Below are positions 25,191 to 33,359 of a stretch of 59,577 nucleotides of DNA, piece by piece. Position 1 is the stretch's first letter. Each line of letters opens with the position of its first letter. The notes beneath the pieces are model-generated. The model had not been told where the DNA came from, searched no databases, and saw only the letters and a list, made by a program, of their open reading frames with translations. The stretch spans positions 1 through 59,577 of the forward strand of contig JAFRIW010000033.1 of NCBI GenBank assembly GCA_017432565.1. The letters run 5' to 3'. Made by a program: the position numbers and the translations under genes. The DNA comes from Lachnospiraceae bacterium. Its GTDB lineage: Bacteria > Bacillota > Clostridia > Lachnospirales > Lachnospiraceae.

Positions 25191-26915
25191 TTATAACCTC
25201 GTATCCCAGCGTCCGCAGAAGACCAGTTCATTGCTGTGTCCTTTGAACGCTGACTTTCCTGTGATCTTCTGCACAAGCGCGTGCAGATATTCTCTCGTTG
25301 AGCCGTAGGCATTGATGTAGGCCTTCATCATCGGCAGGTCATACAGATGATTGGTGTAATTGAGCGACACGCAGATGGTCGGCACCTCGCGCACATACCA
25401 CGGAATCTCGCCGGAGTGCGAGACCGAGTAGGTGAGGCGCGTGTTGTTTTCCTTCGCGTAGCCTTTGATGTTGACAGCGACCAGCACCAGATCACAGTTC
25501 TTTTTGAACTCTTCGGCGCTCTCGTGTGTCATGCAGCGGAACTTATTGAATTTTGACGGTTTTTCCATCTCCATCTCATAGTAGTCCTGCGGCGCTGTCA
25601 CCTCGAAGCCTGCCTGCTCCAGTTCCTCGATCAGCATTTTCTTGCCGGGGTCTGAGCCGTCGAGCATCGAGACCGGTGCGCTCTGAATATAGTACAGACG
25701 CACTTTCTTTCTCTGTTCCGGCACAACCGGCAAAATGTTCTGCGTGTCTTTGACCAGCGTGATGCTCTCGTCCGCAGCGGCAGCCGCCAGTTCGTGGTGC
25801 TCCGCGCAGCCGACGCGGGCAAGGCCGCTCTTGTCGGGGAAGACGAGCCTGTCCAGACCGGCATGGGCCTTCAGACCCAGAATCCGGTGCAGCGCATCCG
25901 AGAGACGCTCCTGCGTAATCACACCGCTCTCAATGCCTTCCTTCAGATACTGAATATCCTCCTCCGGATCATTGAAGAACAAAATCATGTCACAGCCGGC
26001 CGCAACCACGCCCTGAATAACCTCTCTTCTTGTGGCAGCTGTTGTCAGACCTGCCATATGGGAGGCGTCCGTGACGATCAGGCCGTTGAAGCCGAGCTGT
26101 CCGCGCAGAAGATCCTGCAGCAGCTCCGGTGCCAGCGTGGCGGGCTTGATTTCACTGTCCTTGATGCCGGGGCGGAATCTGCGGCTGTAGGCGGGCTGGC
26201 AGATATGACCGACCATGATGCTGGGCAGGCCCGCGTCGATCAGTGCCTGATAGACTTTTCCGAAGCTGTCGTCCCACTCTCTGCACGACAGATCATTGCA
26301 GCCCATGACCAGATGCTGGTCTCTCTCCTCACTGCCGTCACCCGGAAAATGCTTGGCTGCACACAGAAGACCCTGCTTCTCCATCTCTTCCATGTAAGCC
26401 TTCGAAAGCCGGATAATCTGATCCGGATCGTCGCCGAAGCCTCTGGTGTTGACGATCGTGTTGCGCCAGTTGGAGACGACGTCGCACACCGGTGCAAAAG
26501 TCCAGTTGCAGCCGACCGCCGATGCCTCGGCGCCGCCGACTTTTGCCATGTCACGGACCGTCTGCTCCGTGGCACTCGCGCCGCATGCGGCACCCGTGGC
26601 GATCATTGTTCCCTCACCGACTGCGCCGTTTCCGCCGGCTTCACAGTTGGCGGCGATCAGAACGGGGACGCGGCTCTTTTCCTGGAAAAGCCGGTTCTGT
26701 TCATAGACCTCCTCCAGCGTGCCGCCCTGCCAGCGCACGCCGCCGATGTGATATTTGTTGACCAGACGATCGATGGTCTCCGGATCCCGCTGAAGGGTCA
26801 GGTTGATGAAAAGCTGCCCGACCTTCTCCTCGTCACTCATGGACCGGATGGTTTCCTCCACCCACTCGATCTGGCTGTCTGTCAGATAAAAAGGTTTTTC
26901 CTTCAGATTTACCAT
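25191..26915 (-). CDS. Glycoside hydrolase family 3 protein
   Basis: A 574-residue GH3 enzyme with no signal peptide, so probably cytoplasmic. The TIM-barrel domain covers about 1-350, with the likely nucleophile in LIVTDASHMAGLT. The NagZ-type loop KHFPGHG reads KHFPGDGSEERDQH, so the usual catalytic His position is Asp. The C-terminal domain (about 380-570) is an alpha/beta sandwich. Relatives release N-acetylhexosamine or glucose; the altered loop makes the specificity uncertain. The ATG follows AAGGAG. It lies after the beta-glucuronidase terminator and forms a two-gene unit with the HAD hydrolase. Confidence 0.9.
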   Translation of the reverse strand: MVNLKEKPFYLTDSQIEWVEETIRSMSDEEKVGQLFINLTLQRDPETIDRLVNKYHIGGVRWQGGTLEEVYEQNRLFQEKSRVPVLIAANCEAGGNGAVGEGTMIATGAACGASATEQTVRDMAKVGGAEASAVGCNWTFAPVCDVVSNWRNTIVNTRGFGDDPDQIIRLSKAYMEEMEKQGLLCAAKHFPGDGSEERDQHLVMGCNDLSCREWDDSFGKVYQALIDAGLPSIMVGHICQPAYSRRFRPGIKDSEIKPATLAPELLQDLLRGQLGFNGLIVTDASHMAGLTTAATRREVIQGVVAAGCDMILFFNDPEEDIQYLKEGIESGVITQERLSDALHRILGLKAHAGLDRLVFPDKSGLARVGCAEHHELAAAAADESITLVKDTQNILPVVPEQRKKVRLYYIQSAPVSMLDGSDPGKKMLIEELEQAGFEVTAPQDYYEMEMEKPSKFNKFRCMTHESAEEFKKNCDLVLVAVNIKGYAKENNTRLTYSVSHSGEIPWYVREVPTICVSLNYTNHLYDLPMMKAYINAYGSTREYLHALVQKITGKSAFKGHSNELVFCGRWDTRL

Positions 26916-26968
26916 TTTTTGCTCCTTCTTTTATGTCATTCTTTCTGCACGGATGAATCTGAGCGCAC

Positions 26969-27004
26969 AAAGAGGCTGTCAGAACGTGCTCCGACAGCCT
27001 CTTT
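26969..27004 (-). terminator. Terminator-like inverted repeat after the beta-glucuronidase gene
   Basis: A perfect 12-base-pair stem (AAAGAGGCTGTC / GACAGCCTCTTT) with a 12-base loop lies shortly after the beta-glucuronidase stop. The U-rich side is better on the plus strand (CTCTTTTTTAATC), but the minus-strand stem also ends in UUU, so it may work in both directions. Confidence 0.7.
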
Positions 27005-27012
27005 TTTAATCA

Positions 27013-28854
27013 TTATTTCTTGTAGTCGAAATCCGGAATGGCGTGCCAGCGGTCTTTGAAGTAGTGTGCAGCCAGTTTCGGCTTGCGGTCCCGCGTGAAC
27101 AGTCCTTTCTTGTTGCCCTGGATCCGCACCAGGCTCTGGCTGGTGGCAAAATCCGCGAAGTTCCACACGTGTTCTCCGACGACAAAATCATACTCGTCAA
27201 AGACCGCGTTGTTCATCTTGTAGTAGTCGACCTGGTACTCCTCGGTGTACATCACCGGCGTGGTGTCGTGCATGCCCATGACGGTGTCCGCGCCGTACTC
27301 AGTGAACATCAGCGGCTTGCCGATCTTCTGCCATGCGTCCAGTTCCGCGCGCAGCATGAGTTCGGGCCCCTCGAGATCCGGGCCGCCCACATACCAGCCG
27401 TAGTAGCGGTTCAGGCAGATGACATCCGAGAGCTTCGCGGAGACGTCCGTATCCGGGCCGCCCGCCATCTGCACACTGGTCAGCGTGCAGGGCCGCTTCT
27501 CGGGATCCAGCTCCTTCGCAAGGTCGTACAGAGGCTTGAAGTACTCGTACGCGCCCTCCGAATAGGAATCCGGCTCGTTCGCGATATTCCACATCACGAC
27601 GCAGGCGTGGTTCTTGTCGCGGGCGATCAGGTCGCGCACCACATCCATGTGATGCTCAAACGTCCTGATACCGTGCTCCTTGTCGAAGGTCTTCACCTTC
27701 TGGCCGTTGAAGTTCGCGCCGCCGCCGAAGTCAAAATTGATGCCGACCGCCGTAGTCTCGTCGACCACCACGATGCCTTCCTCGTCGCAGAGCCGCATCA
27801 TCTCCTCGCTGTACGGATAGTGGCTGCAGCGGAAGCTGTTGGCTCCCTGCCACTTCATCAGCGAAATGTCCTTGACATACATCGCCTCATTCATGCCGCG
27901 GCCGTTCGGGAAAGTATCCTCGTGCTTGCCGTAGCCCTTGAAATAGAACGGTCTGCCGTTGATCAGGAAGCGGATGCCGTCGACCTTCACAGTCCGGACG
28001 CCGTAAGGAAGCTCGTAGACATCTTCGCCGCAGGTGACCCTGACTGTGTACAGATAAGCCTTGCCGGGCTGCCAGAGCGTGACCTTGTCCACCTTCAGGA
28101 CGCCTTCTGCTCCGGCGCACTCCGCGACCTTGCTGCCCATTTTGTCAAAGAGCTCGACAATGACCTTCGCCGCATCCTTCTCAGGACCCTGCACGTCGAT
28201 GCAGTAGGCGATATCCGCCGCCGGCGCGTCCGAAAGCGGGTCGCTTACGTCGGACTTCAGCGTCACATCCGCGATCCAGGTCTTCGGAGTCGTGTAAATC
28301 CGCACCTTGCGGGTGATGCCGCAGTAGTTGAAGAAGTCAAAATTCGGGTGATTCTGCTTTTTGCTCTCCTTGTAGCCACCGCCGCCTACGGCCATGCCGC
28401 CCATCATATTGCCCTGTCCGCCGACCGGCAGGGTGGTGTAGTCGATGACATTATCCACCGCGATGGTCAGCAGGTTGCTGCCGTCCTTCATCAGGCCGCC
28501 GATCTCGACTTCGAACGGAAGGAAGCCGCCGAAGTGCTCGCAGATCATTTCGCCGTTCAGATAGATTTTCGCGTGATGGGTCACCGCGTCGCAGCGGAGC
28601 ATGACTCTCTGATTCTCCCTGACATAAGCGGGAACCGAGATCTCTCTCTGGTAGAACACCCATCCGTAGTGATCCCGGAAGGAGATGCCTTCCTTGAGAT
28701 CATTGTAGGATGCCGGAACCGGCATCGTCATGGCGCCTTCCAGCGGTTTTTCATACCACTTCTGTGCGAATCCTTCGCCGTCGTCCAGCTTAAAAGCCCA
28801 GACACCGGACAGGTCGCTCACAAGGCGCGAAGCAGTCATAACAGGATAAAGCAT
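27013..28854 (-). CDS. uidA: Beta-glucuronidase (GH2)
   Basis: A 613-residue GH2 enzyme that removes glucuronic acid from conjugates, including host and drug glucuronides. It has the jelly-roll, immunoglobulin-like and TIM-barrel domains in order. The acid/base is in MWNIANEPDS (Glu about 427), the nucleophile in LMFTEYGAD (Glu about 519), and the carboxylate-binding N-x-K is in QGNKKGLFTRDRKPK (Asn 581, Lys 583). An unusual Gly/Met-rich stretch (about 145-165) lies before FDFFNYCGI. ATG at 28854 has AAAGGAG six bases upstream. There is no signal peptide, consistent with import by the upstream GPH transporter. Confidence 0.96.
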   Translation of the reverse strand: MLYPVMTASRLVSDLSGVWAFKLDDGEGFAQKWYEKPLEGAMTMPVPASYNDLKEGISFRDHYGWVFYQREISVPAYVRENQRVMLRCDAVTHHAKIYLNGEMICEHFGGFLPFEVEIGGLMKDGSNLLTIAVDNVIDYTTLPVGGQGNMMGGMAVGGGGYKESKKQNHPNFDFFNYCGITRKVRIYTTPKTWIADVTLKSDVSDPLSDAPAADIAYCIDVQGPEKDAAKVIVELFDKMGSKVAECAGAEGVLKVDKVTLWQPGKAYLYTVRVTCGEDVYELPYGVRTVKVDGIRFLINGRPFYFKGYGKHEDTFPNGRGMNEAMYVKDISLMKWQGANSFRCSHYPYSEEMMRLCDEEGIVVVDETTAVGINFDFGGGANFNGQKVKTFDKEHGIRTFEHHMDVVRDLIARDKNHACVVMWNIANEPDSYSEGAYEYFKPLYDLAKELDPEKRPCTLTSVQMAGGPDTDVSAKLSDVICLNRYYGWYVGGPDLEGPELMLRAELDAWQKIGKPLMFTEYGADTVMGMHDTTPVMYTEEYQVDYYKMNNAVFDEYDFVVGEHVWNFADFATSQSLVRIQGNKKGLFTRDRKPKLAAHYFKDRWHAIPDFDYKK

Positions 28855-28885
28855 ATTCTCTCCTTTCAAACCCGTGTTCAATGTG

Positions 28886-29287
28886 TCAGATCATGATCAT
28901 GCCATTTTCATCCGGCTGTTTCGGAACCGCGATCATCCAGTCGACCAGCCCCATGGCGATCGGAATGCCGGTCCAGGAAAAAGCAAGGTATAACAGGCCC
29001 TTCACCCAGTGCCTTGCGTAAAACTGGTTTATGCCGACACCGGCGAGCAGGCACAGCCACAGGTAGGTCTTGCGCTTTACCGGTTTCAGCGTCGTGTGCG
29101 CGTCGCGGAAGTCATAGTACGACTGGATGATACGCTGCCAGAGCGGACCCTTTTCCTCAATGCCGTGCTGTTCCTTCAGATCCTTCAGTTCACCCTCAAG
29201 CGCGACCAGTTCCTTGACCTGTTCCGCATTCAGCGGAGTCTGCGTCGTCTTTTCTTTTTTCGGTGCCGAGCCTGTCCCCATTGCCAT
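28886..29287 (-). CDS. TM2-domain membrane protein
   Basis: About 133 residues. A charged helical N-terminus (about 20-60; a likely short coiled coil) leads to a TM2 domain: KRKTYLWLCLLAGVGINQF followed by YARHWVKGLLYLAFSW, two membrane helices with the conserved G..NQFY..H turn. TM2 proteins have no agreed biochemical function. It sits between the GPH transporter and beta-glucuronidase genes, starts a few bases after the transporter stop, and shares their transcript. ATG at 29287 is chosen over a TTG overlapping that stop. Confidence 0.85.
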   Translation of the reverse strand: MAMGTGSAPKKEKTTQTPLNAEQVKELVALEGELKDLKEQHGIEEKGPLWQRIIQSYYDFRDAHTTLKPVKRKTYLWLCLLAGVGINQFYARHWVKGLLYLAFSWTGIPIAMGLVDWMIAVPKQPDENGMIMI

Positions 29288-29292
29288 GGTTA

Positions 29293-30783
29293 TCAATTAC
29301 CTTTCGCGTACTCTTCCTTAATGGCAGCGATCTTCTCACGGACCTCTTCCATCTTCTCAGCCGTCAGCGGATAGTACTTCATCGCAACGACGTTGAAGAT
29401 CAGACCGATGGTCACCAGGCCATACATCAGGAAGATACCGACAGCCTTCAGCTGCGGTGAGAACGGTGTGTCGACATCCGGCATCACTTCCTTGAAGCCG
29501 ATTGCTGCGAGCAGAAGGCTTGCGATCAGCGGAGCCAGGGAGGAAACCATCTTATCGATGAAGCTGAACAGCGTTCCCATCAGGCCCGGAACATACTTGC
29601 CGGAACGATAGGTCTCATAGTCCGCGCAGTCCGCAGTCATCGGAATAACGATGTTGGAAGCGACCTGCTGGAAGCCGCCGGTCACAACCGTCAGGACAAA
29701 CAGTGCGATGGTGAAGAACGTGAAGCCGTGGAAACCTTCGTATCCGGGCAGGTTCAGGCTCTTCGGATCTCCGAACATCCACAGCAGAATCATCAGAATG
29801 TTGCCGGCCAGTGCAATCCAGCTGGAGAGGATCATCGCTCTTCTCTGACCGAACCTGGTTGCGATGACACCGATACCGAGGATAATGAAGAGCACATTGC
29901 CGATCGTGGTATAGATCTGGAAGCCGCCGGACAGTGCGTAATTTCCGACAACAATACCATACATGATAACCGTAACGACGGACGTTCTCGCCGCGCTTCC
30001 CAGCTTATCGGTGGAAGCGGAGACGACCAGCATCTGGATTGCCTTGTTGTTCTTGATGACTTCGAAGTAATCCTTGAAGGTAACCATCTGCGGCTTGCCG
30101 GTTCCGTAATACTTGGTCTGGTCCTTCGGCCAGATGGAAATGACCGCGATGCAGGTGAAGATGGCGGACAGGATCGCAAACAGTGCCCACATCTCGTGAT
30201 ACAGGCTGAGGCTGGTATTGAAGCCCTGATACTTCGGAACAAGATAGGAGGACATCAGCACCTGGCCGCCGGTGAACAGGATCATGTTGTTGATGGCGTC
30301 AAAAACCGCGAACAGCGGGCGCTGCTTCGGGTCGTTGGTGACGCAGCTCTGCGCCGACTTGGTTACGACGCACTGGAAGGTGTAGCCGATGTAATAGAGA
30401 GCGTTGATCAGGATGAAAGCGATGACTCTGACTCCGCCTTCCGGCATCTTCGGCACGATGAAGAACATCAGGAAGCTGCAGACAAACAGAATAATGTTGC
30501 CGATGACCATGAAAGGTCTGTTCTTACCGAATTTTCCGTCTGTCTTATCAACAATGTAACCGATGAACGGGTCTGTGACGCCGTCCCAGATTCTCATGAT
30601 CATGGAGAAGCTTCCCGCCAGCACCACGCCGAGGCCTACCCAGCCGGTGATAAAGTATGCGATAAAGCTCATCATGAACAGGTACAGGTTGGTCGCCGTG
30701 TTGTTCAGAACATATCCGTAGATACGCCACAGCGGCACGCGGTGGATGCCGTTACCGACATCATACTTGGATGTATTGCTCAT
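29293..30783 (-). CDS. GPH-family (glycoside-pentoside-hexuronide) MFS symporter
   Basis: A 496-residue transporter with about 12 membrane helices. The early loop IWDGVTDPFIGYIVDKTDGKFGKNRPF is the hallmark region of GPH cation symporters; GKFGKNRPF supplies the charged inter-helix motif. Its place directly before the beta-glucuronidase makes a glucuronide the most likely substrate, as with UidB in enterobacteria; that is inference. The ATG follows AAAGGAG by seven bases. It is the first gene of the minus-strand unit and faces the AraC-type regulator across a 205-base control region. Confidence 0.92.
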   Translation of the reverse strand: MSNTSKYDVGNGIHRVPLWRIYGYVLNNTATNLYLFMMSFIAYFITGWVGLGVVLAGSFSMIMRIWDGVTDPFIGYIVDKTDGKFGKNRPFMVIGNIILFVCSFLMFFIVPKMPEGGVRVIAFILINALYYIGYTFQCVVTKSAQSCVTNDPKQRPLFAVFDAINNMILFTGGQVLMSSYLVPKYQGFNTSLSLYHEMWALFAILSAIFTCIAVISIWPKDQTKYYGTGKPQMVTFKDYFEVIKNNKAIQMLVVSASTDKLGSAARTSVVTVIMYGIVVGNYALSGGFQIYTTIGNVLFIILGIGVIATRFGQRRAMILSSWIALAGNILMILLWMFGDPKSLNLPGYEGFHGFTFFTIALFVLTVVTGGFQQVASNIVIPMTADCADYETYRSGKYVPGLMGTLFSFIDKMVSSLAPLIASLLLAAIGFKEVMPDVDTPFSPQLKAVGIFLMYGLVTIGLIFNVVAMKYYPLTAEKMEEVREKIAAIKEEYAKGN

Positions 30784-30883
30784 TTAGTTGCTCCTTTCTC
30801 TCTGCGCTCTGCCGCACGGCAGAGCCCCTCATTTTTCCTGATTTTATAGTATCTTTTTCTCAGATTGCCCGGTATGATAATAT

Positions 30884-30959
30884 TTGTCTTTTACCGGATG
30901 ATTTTCAGGTTTTTCCGGTGTAAAATGATAATTGTCCGATAAAACAAAAATATTGTCCG
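30884..30959. promoter_or_regulatory. Spaced TTGTC-type direct repeats, probable AraC-type operator
   Basis: TTGTCCG occurs at 30932-30938 and again at 30953-30959, exactly 21 bases (two helical turns) apart, with a weaker copy TTGTCTT at 30884-30890. Direct repeats spaced by whole turns are the usual binding pattern of AraC-family dimers. They lie between the GPH-TM2-uidA unit and its divergent AraC-type gene, so they could control both. Binding is inferred from spacing and position only. Confidence 0.5.
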
Positions 30960-30988
30960 GTTTCATCAAAGTGATCAGGGAGGTGCCT

Positions 30989-32212
30989 TTGAACAATCCG
31001 ATTCTGCAGCTTGCCAGCGGCTATTTCAGCCGCCTGAACCTGAATAACAGGCTGATCGATTTTTATCATCCGATGAATGAACAGATTGATCTGGGACTTC
31101 GCCGCATGCTCGCCGATCCGACAGTGGAGAGCGTCTCGCAGTTCAAGGGACTCGACCCGGATTTTTTCAATCGGAATCTGATCTATTTTTCCGTGGACCG
31201 GTATGAATGTCATTATCTGTTTTTCCCGGTTCCGGGACAGGAAACCCCGCTGATCTTCCTGGCAGGCCCGTTCCTGACCTCCGTGCCGAATATCACATCC
31301 ATCCAGAGTCTGATTCAGCGCCTGTCCATGCCTCCTGCCTATCTCACCGCACTCAGTCAGTATTACTCCACGCTTCCGATGATCAATCAGGAAGATCTTC
31401 TCGAGCCTTTTGCCGCAAGTCTGGGAGATGCACTGTACGGACCGGGGCATTTTTCCATCCGGACTCTCTCGCAGCGGAAGGAAGCTGCAAGCAGCTTCAA
31501 CCCGGCTGTCTCCTCTGTCGAATTCACCGACAACGCCGTGCGGCAGCTGGAGCGGCGCTATGAGATCGAAGAAAAAATGATGGACTGCATTGCCCGCGGA
31601 GATCTGGACGGAGCCGTCAGATGCAGCGGTGATTCGGCTTTCGGCAGTCTGGACAACCGCGCATCCTCCGCACTGCGCAGCCGGAAGAACTATATGATTA
31701 TCCTGAACACGCTCTGCCGCAAAGGAGCCCAGCGCGGCGGTGTTCATCCGGTTTATCTGGATGAACTGTCCAGACGTCAGGCACTGCGCATTGAAGAAAT
31801 GACTTCTCTGGAAGAAGACCGGGAGGTCAGCCGGGAGATGATCCGCAGGTACTGTCTGCTGGTCCGCTCGAGCAGCACGGAGCATTATACGCCGATCATT
31901 GCCGACACCATCAACTATATCAGTCAGCACTTAAGTGATCCGGATCTGACACTCTCGCAGATTGCTGCGCAGTTGAAGCTGAACCGGACCTACCTGTCCT
32001 CTCTGTTCACCAAAGAGACCGGCACGCCACTCACATCCTTTATCAATTCCCGGCGGATCGACCAGGCCATCTTCCTGCTCAATTCCCAGAATATGCAGAT
32101 CCAAATGGTCGCTGCCGCCTGCGGGATTCCGGACGTGACCTATTTCACGAGGCTGTTTAAAAGAGAAAAAGGCATGACGCCCAGTCAGTACAGAAAAATG
32201 ATCCGGGGCTGA
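30989..32212 (+). CDS. AraC-family transcriptional regulator
   Basis: About 407 residues. The first 300 form a sensor region without a recognisable cupin pattern. The C-terminal 100 form the double helix-turn-helix: LTLSQIAAQLKLNRTYLSSL, then QMVAAACGIPDVTYFTRLF and KREKGMTPSQYRK. The start is TTG at 30989, six bases after GGGAGG; an in-frame TTG at 30932 lies inside the operator-like repeats and has no ribosome site. Divergent to the GPH-TM2-uidA unit, it most likely activates it in response to a glucuronide or its breakdown product. A hairpin encloses its stop codon. Confidence 0.9.
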   Translation: MNNPILQLASGYFSRLNLNNRLIDFYHPMNEQIDLGLRRMLADPTVESVSQFKGLDPDFFNRNLIYFSVDRYECHYLFFPVPGQETPLIFLAGPFLTSVPNITSIQSLIQRLSMPPAYLTALSQYYSTLPMINQEDLLEPFAASLGDALYGPGHFSIRTLSQRKEAASSFNPAVSSVEFTDNAVRQLERRYEIEEKMMDCIARGDLDGAVRCSGDSAFGSLDNRASSALRSRKNYMIILNTLCRKGAQRGGVHPVYLDELSRRQALRIEEMTSLEEDREVSREMIRRYCLLVRSSSTEHYTPIIADTINYISQHLSDPDLTLSQIAAQLKLNRTYLSSLFTKETGTPLTSFINSRRIDQAIFLLNSQNMQIQMVAAACGIPDVTYFTRLFKREKGMTPSQYRKMIRG

Positions 32213-32227
32213 GCCTCCGGATCATTT
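32196..32227 (+). terminator. Hairpin spanning the stop codon of the first AraC-family gene
   Basis: A perfect 11-base-pair stem (AAATGATCCGG / CCGGATCATTT) with the TGA stop codon (32210-32212) in its loop, followed by TTTCCGTCATTT on the plus strand. It probably ends the araC transcript and separates it from the convergent lipid-kinase gene. Confidence 0.65.
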
Positions 32228-32251
32228 CCGTCATTTACATTCCGTTTTCAT

Positions 32252-33217
32252 TCACTTCTGTTCACTTTCCTCTTCCTGATCCTGCGCATCGATAAGACTC
32301 CTGTATTTCCGTTCCGGAATCAGAATCGAGAGCGCTTTTTTCTGCACGCTGATCTCCACCGTCTCCGGCGCGCCGCCGGCCTCGCCGTCCAGCGTCCACG
32401 CGGCGCTGCGGTCCGGGATCAGCTTTACATGCTCCACGTCGAAGCTGGAGACGTAGGGGCTGTCCAGATTCGGATCCATCAGGGCCTGGACGATCTGACC
32501 CACGTCCTGAAGATTTTCAGGGGCTTTGATGAGAATCAGTCCGAATTTGCCGTCATCCAGACGGACATTCATCGCGTTGCGCAGACTGAAGCCGCCCACC
32601 GAAGTTGCGTTGTAAATCGCGCCGAAAATATAGTCATCTTCCAGCCGGACTCCGTCCGCTTCAATTTTCATGTGGCACTTGTAGGTCACATTTTCCTGCA
32701 GACGGCTGATGCCGGTCAGAACATAAGCCGCATGACCCAGAACATTCTTGAAATTCTGATCCGTGGAATAGGTGATCGCGGTAAAGGCGCCGAAGGCTGC
32801 GACATAATTGAAATACTGTTCATTGAAACTGCCCACGTCGTAGGCAAACGGGACGCCCCGCACCAGATTGACGGCGGCGCCGCCCACTTCGGACGGAATC
32901 CCGAGACTTTTGGCAAAATCATTGGTGCTGCCTGTCGGAATGAATCCGATCTGCGGCCGGCTCTCCTGCGGATACGTCTGCATAATGCCGTTGATGACGT
33001 GGTGCAGCGTTCCGTCACCTCCGCAGCAGGCAATCAGATCAAAATTCTGATCGCTGTCCGCAATGATATCCTCGGAGACCAGTCCCTCGGCGGGCAGAAC
33101 CGGATAGACTGTCACCTCGTATCCGCCCCTCGCCAGTGTTTCAATGACATCGTATGTCTTATATGCCATCTGGGTGATACCCGCAGATGCATTAACCAGC
33201 AGTAAAACCTTCTTCAT
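32252..33217 (-). CDS. Diacylglycerol/lipid kinase (YegS/BmrU family)
   Basis: A 321-residue lipid kinase. The ATP site ACCGGDGTLHHVINGI (about 73-88) and IPTGSTNDFAKSLGIP (about 105-120) are the conserved glycine-rich blocks of the DagK/YegS family. DagK homologues recycle diacylglycerol to phosphatidic acid; others phosphorylate phosphatidylglycerol. The start at 33217 (MKKVLLLVNASAG) fits the family; 12 upstream codons lack conservation. The C-terminal acidic tail (DQEEESEQK) is probably disordered. No partner genes lie nearby. Confidence 0.9.
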   Translation of the reverse strand: MKKVLLLVNASAGITQMAYKTYDVIETLARGGYEVTVYPVLPAEGLVSEDIIADSDQNFDLIACCGGDGTLHHVINGIMQTYPQESRPQIGFIPTGSTNDFAKSLGIPSEVGGAAVNLVRGVPFAYDVGSFNEQYFNYVAAFGAFTAITYSTDQNFKNVLGHAAYVLTGISRLQENVTYKCHMKIEADGVRLEDDYIFGAIYNATSVGGFSLRNAMNVRLDDGKFGLILIKAPENLQDVGQIVQALMDPNLDSPYVSSFDVEHVKLIPDRSAAWTLDGEAGGAPETVEISVQKKALSILIPERKYRSLIDAQDQEEESEQK

Positions 33218-33288
33218 TTCCGTAAAGCCTTCCTGATGCTCTGCATTGCACACATCTGTCCATCGGTGTGCTCCTACTATTATAACGA

Positions 33289-33318
33289 AAAGGGAGCGAT
33301 CCTGCGACCACTCCCTTT
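33289..33318 (-). terminator. Terminator after the alpha-galacturonidase gene
   Basis: Stem AAAGGGAG / CTCCCTTT with a 14-base loop, followed on the minus strand by TTTCGTTATAA. It lies about 40 bases after the GH4 stop codon and upstream of the lipid kinase gene. Confidence 0.7.
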
Positions 33319-33359
33319 CCGCTCTCTGTGAAAAAGATTTATGGAAATTACAGACGGAA

